From CAZMVY01 sp964617875 (GTDB taxonomy: Bacteria > Planctomycetota > Phycisphaerae > UBA1845 > PWPN01), in NCBI GenBank assembly GCA_964617875.1, contig CAZUAI010000069.1:1-30133 (forward strand): a stretch of 30,133 nucleotides of DNA. Reading direction: 5' to 3'. This document shows, piece by piece, positions 15,275 to 21,933 of the stretch (the stretch's first letter is position 1; each line of letters starts with the position of its first letter). A model generated the notes under the pieces. The model was given only the letters and a program-made list of their open reading frames with translations. It was not told where the DNA came from and made no database searches. Position numbers and translations under genes: made by a program.

Positions 15275-16270
15275 ATGACAAAGATCGAGCGTGTGCGGGC
15301 CGTGTTGCAGGGACGTCGGCCGGACCGGCCGCCGTTCAGCTTCTGGTGCCACTTCGCCCCCGGACAGGCTTCCGGCCAAGCGGCGTTGGAAGCGCACCTC
15401 GCGCACCTGAGCCGTTTCGATCTCGACTTCCTCAAGGTGATGAACGACAACGGCTACCCGCGCGAGGATGTGGGCGTCATCCGGAGCGTTGCCGACCTGA
15501 AGAAGCTCAAGGTCCTCGGCGGCACGGAGGGCAGCTTCGGCACGCAGCTTGAGCTGATCCGCAGCCTGGCGGGCCACTTGTCCGGCAAGGTGCTTGCCTG
15601 CACGACGGTCTTCAACGCCTGGACGACGCTCCGCGACCTCGTTGCGCCGCCCCGCGACGCACACGGACCGCCCACGATGGATGGATGCGACGAGCGCGAC
15701 GAGGTGATCACCCGCTTTCTCCGCGAAGACCGCGCCGCCGTCGCCGCCGCGATCCGGGTGATCGGCGAATCGCTCGCCGGCTTCGCACGCGAGTGCATCC
15801 GCGCCGGGGCGGACGGCATCTACCTTTCGGTGCGCGATGACTGGGTGGATCGCCCCGGCAACGGCGAGAATACCTATGACGAAATGGTGCGGGCGACCGA
15901 CCGGCGGATCCTCGAAGCCGCCTCGGCCGGCACGTTCAACCTGCTCCACATCTGCGGCAAGGCGGTGGACTTCGAGGCCTTTGCCCGCTATCCGGTCCAC
16001 ATGCTGAACTGGGCGGATCGCGCCGCCGGCCCGAGCATCGCCTATGCCCGCGACCGCGTCGGCCCGGCGCTCTGCGGCGGCGTGGACAACCTCAAGGAGC
16101 TGCCGAAGGGGACCCCGCAGCAGGTCGCCGACCAGACGCGGGACGCGATCCGCCAGGCGGATTACCGCCCGATGCTGGTCGCGCCGGGCTGCACCTACGA
16201 CCCGGCCGTCGTGCCGGAAGCGAACCTGCGAGCGATCGGAGGTGCGTTACGGACCATGGGGTGCGGGTAG
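15275..16270 (+). CDS. UroD/MtaA-type (uroporphyrinogen decarboxylase family) protein, putative corrinoid methyltransferase
   Basis: A 331-residue cytosolic TIM-barrel of the uroporphyrinogen decarboxylase superfamily. It begins MTKIERVRAVLQGRRPDRPPFSFW, typical of the family. It has LLHICGK with His225 and Cys227, and VAPGCTY with Cys306. This His-x-Cys plus distant Cys set is the Zn site of MtaA/MtbA-like methylcobamide methyltransferases, which true heme-pathway UroD lacks. It therefore more likely moves a methyl group between a corrinoid protein and a thiol or similar acceptor; the acceptor is unknown. Only a weak AGG precedes ATG 15275. Closeness to a B12-controlled adenosyltransferase is in line with a cobamide-linked role. 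Confidence 0.78.
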   Translation: MTKIERVRAVLQGRRPDRPPFSFWCHFAPGQASGQAALEAHLAHLSRFDLDFLKVMNDNGYPREDVGVIRSVADLKKLKVLGGTEGSFGTQLELIRSLAGHLSGKVLACTTVFNAWTTLRDLVAPPRDAHGPPTMDGCDERDEVITRFLREDRAAVAAAIRVIGESLAGFARECIRAGADGIYLSVRDDWVDRPGNGENTYDEMVRATDRRILEAASAGTFNLLHICGKAVDFEAFARYPVHMLNWADRAAGPSIAYARDRVGPALCGGVDNLKELPKGTPQQVADQTRDAIRQADYRPMLVAPGCTYDPAVVPEANLRAIGGALRTMGCG

Positions 16271-16390
16271 CGGGTTGAAGAAGGAGGGCGTGCGCACAAT
16301 GTTCAACTCGCCGCTCCACATTCACAACACTCCAAGGGAGTAGCGGGGTAACGGACGAACCGAACAACGAACGAAGGGAACAACGGCGAC

Positions 16391-16852
16391 ATGGAACAGA
16401 CCCTCATCATCCTCAAACCGGATTGTGTGCAACGACGTCTCGTCGGGCGGATCATCAAGCGCTTCGAAGACAAGGGCCTTGTGATCGCCGGCATGAAGCT
16501 CATGCAGATCTCGCGCGAGCTGGCCGAGCGGCACTACGCCGTTCATCAGGGCAAGCCTTTCTACCCGGACCTGATCACGTACATCACGTCGGGACCGGCC
16601 GTGGTGATGGTGCTTGCGGGGCCGCGGGCGATCACCATCGCGCGGAAGCTGATGGGCAAAACGTTCGGCTACGAGGCGGAGCCCGGCACAATCCGCGGCG
16701 ACTTCGGCCTGAGCCGGACGCTCAACCTTGTCCACGGCAGCGACAGCCCGGAGTCGGCGGCGTACGAGATCGGGATCTACTTCAAGCCGGACGAGCTGCT
16801 CGACTACCGGACGCCGGAGGCCCGGTGGACAGCCCGCGACGACGAGTGGTGA
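16391..16852 (+). CDS. ndk: Nucleoside diphosphate kinase
   Basis: A 153-residue cytosolic enzyme that balances nucleoside triphosphates by passing the ATP gamma-phosphate through a phospho-His. Seen: N-terminal TLIILKPD with Lys9, GTIRGDFG (99-106) and NLVHGSDS with the catalytic His115. Length is the normal size. AAGGGA lies about 11 bases before ATG 16391. It is 120 bp after the UroD-like gene and may have its own promoter; it converges on the decarboxylase-like gene. Confidence 0.96.
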   Translation: MEQTLIILKPDCVQRRLVGRIIKRFEDKGLVIAGMKLMQISRELAERHYAVHQGKPFYPDLITYITSGPAVVMVLAGPRAITIARKLMGKTFGYEAEPGTIRGDFGLSRTLNLVHGSDSPESAAYEIGIYFKPDELLDYRTPEARWTARDDEW

Positions 16853-16930
16853 ACGCGCGTGGCGCGCACCGCCATGCTCGCAGGCAGGAAAGCGAAACCC
16901 AGGACCGACGGGACGACGGTCTTTCCGGTC

Positions 16931-18622
16931 TTACCGTGACCGGCGCACGGTTTCTCCGTGCGGATTCCGGAGGTGCGCGAGTTCGGCGCCGAGGCGGCGC
17001 ATCGCAGGGCTGTACGAATCGCGCGGGAGGCGGATCTCGATGATGTGCAGCTCGTTCGCGCTGACCGCGTTCGTCAACGCGCCGTCAAGCTGGCCCTTGG
17101 TCTGCACGACCGTGGCCTGGCCGGCGCGGATGACCTCGCAGACCTTCGTGTAGTCCCAGTTCCGCGTCTGGTTGAACGGCCCGTCGAGGATGAGCCGCTG
17201 CGTGCCGTAGCCCTCGTTGTTGAGGATCAGCACGATCGGCGCCATCCCGCAGCGCGCCGCCGTCGAAAGCTCCATGCCCGTCATCTGGAACGCCCCGTCG
17301 CCGACGATGGCGAACACCCGCTTCTTCGGGTCGGCCGCCATCACGCCGATGCTCGCCGGCACGGCGAAGCCCATCGACAGGTAGTACGCCCCCGCGATGA
17401 ACTCCTTTCGTTTCGCGGTCCGCAGGCCGATCGCGCCGAAGATGCTGTCGCCGCTGTCGCACACGACGGCGCTGTTCTCGTCCAGGTGGAGCCCGATGAT
17501 GCGGAAGGCGTCCTCCGTCGTCAGCGGGTCGTGCCGCTCGGACGCGCGAAGCGGCTTCAACTCTTTGGCGGGGTTGGGGTTCCGGAACGCCGGCCGGCGC
17601 CGCAGGCCGCCATCCCGCAGGCCCCGCAGGAACTCCGCGAACGGCACCCCGCGGTAGTGGTGCAGGCCCACGCGTGTCTGCTCGGTCGTCGCCAGGATCG
17701 AGCGCTGTCGTGTCAGCCTGGCCGTGTTGATCCCGAGGACCATGTCGGTGAGAAACGCGCCGAGCATGATCACGCAGTCGCTCGTGTCCACGTACGCACG
17801 GCAGGCGGGCTCCGACAGCGCCCCGCTGTACACGCCGATGTAGAGCGGGTGCGTCTCGCCGATCACACTCTTGCTCAGCAGCGTCGCCGCGACGGGGATG
17901 TTGAACCGCTCGGCGATGTCGAGCGCGAGATGCGTGAGCTGGTGCCGGTGCAGCTCGATGTCGGCCAGGATCACGGGCTTCTTCGCCGCGTTGATAAACG
18001 CGACGGATTCGCGGAGGCACTCCGCGAGGCTGTCGGGATCGGCCTCGTCGGGCTCGGTCCTGTGCGGCCGGAACGGCCGGATCGGCCGGTCCACGATGTC
18101 GTACGGAACCTCGATGTAGCCCGGCCGCCGGCGGGCGATGACGGTGTCCACGACCCGGACGATTTCCGCGGCGGCGGTCTCCGGATCGAGCAGGATCGTG
18201 TTCGCGCAGGTAACCTCCTCGAAGATCCGGCGCTGGGTGTCGAACGTTTTCACCTTGTGATGCAGAAGGGGGTCGGCGCGGCGTTCGGTGGCGGAGGGGC
18301 CGCCGGAGACGACGACGACCGGGCTCTTCTCCGCATAGGCGCCGGCGATGCTGTTGACCATGTTGAGCCCGCCGACGCAATACGTCACGCACGCCAGGCC
18401 GAGTCCGCGAATCCGCGCGTAGCCGTCCGCGGCGAAGCCGACCATGGGCTCGTGGGTCATGCTGATGAGGTCGATCTTCGACCGGCCGAGGCAACGGAAG
18501 GTGGGCAGGGCGAAGTCGCCGGGGATGCCGAATGCGTGCCGCACGCCGCGGCCGTAGAGATAGTCAAAGAGAAACGAGCCGATCGTGGGCTGCTTCGCAC
18601 GAGGAGAGCGTTGTTTTCCCAT
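16931..18622 (-). CDS. Thiamine-diphosphate-dependent 2-oxoacid decarboxylase-like enzyme
   Basis: A 563-residue cytosolic protein of the pyruvate/indolepyruvate decarboxylase group. Seen: THEPMVGFAADGYAR with the cofactor-activating Glu58; LLHH with His121-His122, the HH pair typical of PDC-type decarboxylases; and GDG (441-443) to NN (468-469), the ThDP/Mg motif. The family's NNxGYxxE is NNEGYGTQ here, so the late active-site Glu is Gln. Length fits PDC (550-565). ATG 18622 is set by AAGGTG six bases upstream. It is last in a minus-strand row after the OmpA-type gene (115-bp gap). The substrate may be an aromatic or branched 2-oxoacid, but the Gln makes this uncertain. Confidence 0.82.
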   Translation of the reverse strand: MGKQRSPRAKQPTIGSFLFDYLYGRGVRHAFGIPGDFALPTFRCLGRSKIDLISMTHEPMVGFAADGYARIRGLGLACVTYCVGGLNMVNSIAGAYAEKSPVVVVSGGPSATERRADPLLHHKVKTFDTQRRIFEEVTCANTILLDPETAAAEIVRVVDTVIARRRPGYIEVPYDIVDRPIRPFRPHRTEPDEADPDSLAECLRESVAFINAAKKPVILADIELHRHQLTHLALDIAERFNIPVAATLLSKSVIGETHPLYIGVYSGALSEPACRAYVDTSDCVIMLGAFLTDMVLGINTARLTRQRSILATTEQTRVGLHHYRGVPFAEFLRGLRDGGLRRRPAFRNPNPAKELKPLRASERHDPLTTEDAFRIIGLHLDENSAVVCDSGDSIFGAIGLRTAKRKEFIAGAYYLSMGFAVPASIGVMAADPKKRVFAIVGDGAFQMTGMELSTAARCGMAPIVLILNNEGYGTQRLILDGPFNQTRNWDYTKVCEVIRAGQATVVQTKGQLDGALTNAVSANELHIIEIRLPRDSYSPAMRRLGAELAHLRNPHGETVRRSR

Positions 18623-18737
18623 GTCTGCACCTTCTCGCTGTCCCGGCGTCGCGCCGGCAACGCCGGAAGAAACATGCCCGCGGTGCGGCGCGGGCATGCT
18701 GGATTTCAACAAGGAACACCGCGCCTGTGGGCGCGCA

Positions 18738-19427
18738 TCAGGGCGTTTCCGGCTTCGCGGACTGGGCGTGCGGGGCCTTCGTGCCGTGCGGAGCCATCGC
18801 GAAGATCTCGACACGGCGGTTGAAGGCCCGTTCCGCGGGGGTTGCGTTGGGGGCCACGGGGCGGTGCTCGCCCCAGCCGCAGGCCGCGAGGCTCTGCGGT
18901 TTGATCCCCTTGCTCATGAGGTAGCGGACCACGCTCAGCGAACGCTCGCAACTCAACTCGTAGTTGTCCTTCCACTTTCCGCTGACGACCGGGCGGTTGT
19001 CCGTATGGCCGACGACGTAGATGTCGTAGCCGGGGTATTTCGACTTGAGGGTCGCGGCGATCGTGTCGAGCGTCTTGCGGCCCTCCGGCTTGAGCGACGA
19101 CTTCGCGAAATCGAACAGGACCTGCCCGTCGAGCGCGATCATCGCCCCGCCGGGAACGGTCTTCCAGCCCGGGGGCGCCGCCGGTTCCTTGGCTGCGCCG
19201 CCGGCCATGAGTTTGTTCTTCAGCTCGCCGTTCTCGCGCTCGAGGTCGGCCAGCTTCTGCTGCATGTCCGCCTGCAGCCGCGTCAGCTCATCCTGGCACT
19301 GCTTCAACTGCGCCGCCTGGGCTGCGAGCTGGTCGTCCCCGGCGTCCTTCTTCTTCTCCGCGCAACCGGTGGCACCCAGTGCCGCGAGCAGCCCCGCGAA
19401 AACCAGCACCCTCGAGATTCGACACAT
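18738..19427 (-). CDS. OmpA-family peptidoglycan-binding lipoprotein
   Basis: A 229-residue lipoprotein: signal with lipobox LGATGC, then a coiled-coil of about 45 residues (QLKQCQDELTRLQADMQQKL and on), a Pro/Ala linker, and an OmpA-like C-terminal domain with VLFDFAKSSLKPEG, VVGHTDNRPV, NYELSCERSLSVVRYL and NRRVEIF. The domain binds diaminopimelate peptidoglycan and ties the membrane to the wall. AAGGAGA seven bases before ATG 19427. It lies 26 bp after the LapA-like gene, so they are probably one transcript. The coiled-coil before the domain is common in Pal/MotB-like wall anchors. Confidence 0.9.
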   Translation of the reverse strand: MCRISRVLVFAGLLAALGATGCAEKKKDAGDDQLAAQAAQLKQCQDELTRLQADMQQKLADLERENGELKNKLMAGGAAKEPAAPPGWKTVPGGAMIALDGQVLFDFAKSSLKPEGRKTLDTIAATLKSKYPGYDIYVVGHTDNRPVVSGKWKDNYELSCERSLSVVRYLMSKGIKPQSLAACGWGEHRPVAPNATPAERAFNRRVEIFAMAPHGTKAPHAQSAKPETP

Positions 19428-19453
19428 GGCTACGTCTCCTTGGCCTGCGAAAA

Positions 19454-19822
19454 TCAGCTCCCGCGTTCCTCCGCGGTGATGGATCGTCGAAGCTTCTCGT
19501 CAATCCGCTTCTCCCGCTCCGCCAATTCGTCGGCCAGCTTCTTCTGCGCGGCCAGCCGCTCGGCCTCCTGTCGTTCTTTCTTCAGCTCCCGCACCTCACG
19601 CAACACGCCCCAGATCCGCGTGAAGATCCAGAACAGGGCGATCGACGCGACCGCGGTGATCAGGATCAGGTACAGGACGTTGATCTTCTCGTACGTCTTG
19701 AAGAACCATACGTCCACCGTGCTGCTGGAGTTCTTGAAAACGACCACCAGCACCAGCACCGCGATGACCCCGATCAGCGTCAGCTTACCATATACCTTGA
19801 TCCGCCGGAGTGCAAGGCCCAT
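19454..19822 (-). CDS. LapA-like small membrane protein with C-terminal coiled coil
   Basis: A 122-residue inner-membrane protein. Two membrane helices (about 13-29 and 47-70) enclose a short loop with FKNSSSTVDVWFF, the typical hydrophobic/polar mix of LapA (DUF1049) proteins. A charged coiled coil (about 75-117, many Glu, Lys, Arg) follows, likely cytoplasmic. LapA-type proteins in E. coli act in envelope/LPS assembly; the role here is not known. GGAGG precedes ATG 19822 by about ten bases. It lies 28 bp after the prepilin peptidase and 26 bp before the OmpA-type gene. Confidence 0.75.
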   Translation of the reverse strand: MGLALRRIKVYGKLTLIGVIAVLVLVVVFKNSSSTVDVWFFKTYEKINVLYLILITAVASIALFWIFTRIWGVLREVRELKKERQEAERLAAQKKLADELAEREKRIDEKLRRSITAEERGS

Positions 19823-19850
19823 ATGCCGCGAACCTCCTGCCGACCCCTCT

Positions 19851-21278
19851 TCACAGAATCAGTCCCACCCGCAGGTACTCGATGATACGGTCCTGCGCCG
19901 CCGCCGCAACAAAGAACCCCAGCCCCAGCCACGGCCCGTACTGGATCGCCCGGCTGCTCCGCCGTAACGCGAAGAACAGGACGCCCACCAGCGCCAGCGG
20001 CGCCGACAGGAAGAACCCCAGCACGACCACCGGCCACCCGGCCACGGCCCCCGCCGCCGCCAGGATGTGGATGTCGCCCGTCCCCAATGCCTCCTTGCCC
20101 AGGAGCATCGTGAAGACCACCCGAACCGCCCAGCCGATCAGCCCGGCGATCAGCCAGCCCGACAGCCCCGTCGCCAGCCCCAGCCACGGTCGCCACTGAC
20201 CCACGGGAGCCCAGTTCAGCCAGGCCCCGGCCCCCTCCGCCCCCGCCGGAAACATCCGCGACCAGAGTACCGCCGCCCCGATCCCTGCCACGATGGCCGG
20301 CGCCAGCCACAGCGCCTCGCCCAGAGCCATTCGCCGGGCGGATACGCTCTCGGCCTGGATTGCCTCCATGATTTCGTGGTCCGCCGCCCGCGGGGCGCTC
20401 GAGATGAGGATCGTCATCGCCATCATCGTCCCGACGACCAGCGCGAACCGTAACGCCGCCGGCGAGAGCCGCCCGGGCCGCACACTTCCCGGCGCTCCGT
20501 TCATCCACACGATATAGCCCACAACGAGCGCCAGCCCGATCGCGATGGTCAGAAGGGCCGCCGCCGTCGCCGTCCGGGAGCGCAAGGAAGGCTTTCCGGG
20601 CACGGCGGCGGTGTCGGCCCCCGGCACGGCAGAAGCGTCCGCCGGCGCCGATTCCGCGGGTTGCGGTTCCACGCCGGTCCCGTCGTCCGGCCGCGAACGG
20701 CCGATTGTGCAGAGCGCGGTCACGACCAGGGCGGCCGTTGCCGCGATCGCGCCGACCGCCGTTGACGCCCCGGGGCGGATCCAGCCCTGGCTCGACTCGG
20801 GCGTCCACAACACGTGGCACGCCACCCCCGCCGCCGCCACGGCCCACGTGATCCGCACGTCGAGGTAGTACGCCTCGATGTCCATGACCGCCGTCGCCAG
20901 GAGCCCCGCCCAGAGGATCCAGTGCGCGGCGACGATCGCCCCATCCTGCGGCCAGGCGCCGACGCCCGTCCGCCATCGCTGCACAATGAGCACATCAAAC
21001 GTCGCCACGAAGAGCAGCGACGTCGCCAGCTCCACCAGCGGATACTGCATCGAGATCGTCGCCCGGCAATGGCGGCACCGGCCGCGAAGCAGCAGGAAGC
21101 TGAGCACGGGGATGTTGTCGAAGCCGGCGATGGTATGACCGCATCCGGGGCAGAAGGACCGGCGCGGCTGCCCGACGGACAGCCCGCGGGGCAGGCGGAA
21201 GATCACGACGTTGAGGAAGCTCCCGATGCACGCCCCGAGGACGGCGGCGAACGCGGACATCACCAGGTTGGACGTCAA
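19851..21278 (-). CDS. Type IV prepilin peptidase (A24 family) with a large central insert
   Basis: A 475-residue polytopic aspartic protease that cleaves (and in many relatives N-methylates) type IV pilin or pseudopilin leaders. Seen: GSFLNVVIFRLP near the N-terminus, two zinc-site CxxC pairs (Cys43/46, Cys68/71), first catalytic Asp133 in VMDIEAYYLD, second Asp402 in LGTGDIHIL. PilD/GspO proteins are about 230-290 long with the two Asp near 60-70 residues apart; here they are 269 apart, with an insert of ~200 residues holding a Pro/Ala-rich soluble part (195-235) and about four extra helices. Start TTG 21278 has AGGA ten bases upstream; ATG 21260 is possible. Leads the LapA/OmpA row. Confidence 0.85.
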   Translation of the reverse strand: MTSNLVMSAFAAVLGACIGSFLNVVIFRLPRGLSVGQPRRSFCPGCGHTIAGFDNIPVLSFLLLRGRCRHCRATISMQYPLVELATSLLFVATFDVLIVQRWRTGVGAWPQDGAIVAAHWILWAGLLATAVMDIEAYYLDVRITWAVAAAGVACHVLWTPESSQGWIRPGASTAVGAIAATAALVVTALCTIGRSRPDDGTGVEPQPAESAPADASAVPGADTAAVPGKPSLRSRTATAAALLTIAIGLALVVGYIVWMNGAPGSVRPGRLSPAALRFALVVGTMMAMTILISSAPRAADHEIMEAIQAESVSARRMALGEALWLAPAIVAGIGAAVLWSRMFPAGAEGAGAWLNWAPVGQWRPWLGLATGLSGWLIAGLIGWAVRVVFTMLLGKEALGTGDIHILAAAGAVAGWPVVVLGFFLSAPLALVGVLFFALRRSSRAIQYGPWLGLGFFVAAAAQDRIIEYLRVGLIL

Positions 21279-21373
21279 AGCGAACGAGTCCTCACAGAAA
21301 CCAGGCTCGACAACCTCGCTGCGTACGGGCCGTACTCTACCGCGCCGCCGCCGTGGCCTCCAGCAGGAAAGGA

Positions 21374-21784
21374 TCAGGCGCCCGGACGCCGACGCGGGCC
21401 GGACTGCGGCTTGCTCGCGGGGGGCGCCTCACCCGTCTTCAGAATCTTCTGCTTGCCCGCCACGCCCATGAGAACGCCAACTCCCACACACACGAAGGCG
21501 ATGCCGGTCGCGCCCAGCCCCAGCACAAAAGCCAATGTGCGCCTGCGGCCAGAGGCCCGCCAGCCGGACGTGGTTTCAGTGGCGAAGGCGTACACGCTGA
21601 AGGCGGCCAGGCCCGCGGCGACACACCCGGCGATGATCGCCAGAACCGCTCCATACCTCGGCCATGCCGGGCGCCAGACCGTGCCGCAGACCTCGCACTT
21701 CCGGTCGCACGAGAACGTGATCGCGGATTCCGGATCGACCGACGTCAGTTCCGTACCCCCACAGATCGGGCACTGTCTCGGCAC
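21374..21784 (-). CDS. Zinc-ribbon two-helix membrane protein, unknown function
   Basis: A 136-residue protein. The N-terminus has a ribbon of five Cys (Cys5, Cys8, Cys26, Cys30, Cys33 in CPICGG and CDRKCEVCG), suited to bind Zn. Two membrane helices follow (about 44-70 and 85-108), and a basic Pro-rich tail. GTG 21784 has AAGGGAGG seven bases upstream, a strong start. It lies about 95 bp upstream of the prepilin peptidase on the same strand, but the gap may hold a promoter. I do not recognise a named family. Confidence 0.72.
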   Translation of the reverse strand: MPRQCPICGGTELTSVDPESAITFSCDRKCEVCGTVWRPAWPRYGAVLAIIAGCVAAGLAAFSVYAFATETTSGWRASGRRRTLAFVLGLGATGIAFVCVGVGVLMGVAGKQKILKTGEAPPASKPQSGPRRRPGA

Positions 21785-21933
21785 AGGAGCGCCTCCCTTC
21801 GGATGAAAAGAAGGCGGCAGGAACCTGCCGCTCGCATGCCGCCGCTGCCTTTCAAGGTAGCGGCCACGACGCGTGCGTCAAGAGCCCGGATACGACAACC
21901 GCGGGCTTGCGCTCGGAACACGGGACTGTGTGC

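Noticed and set aside
16958..18823. Plus-strand frame opposite the ThDP enzyme
   Set aside because: Shadow of the minus-strand gene, which has full ThDP motifs.
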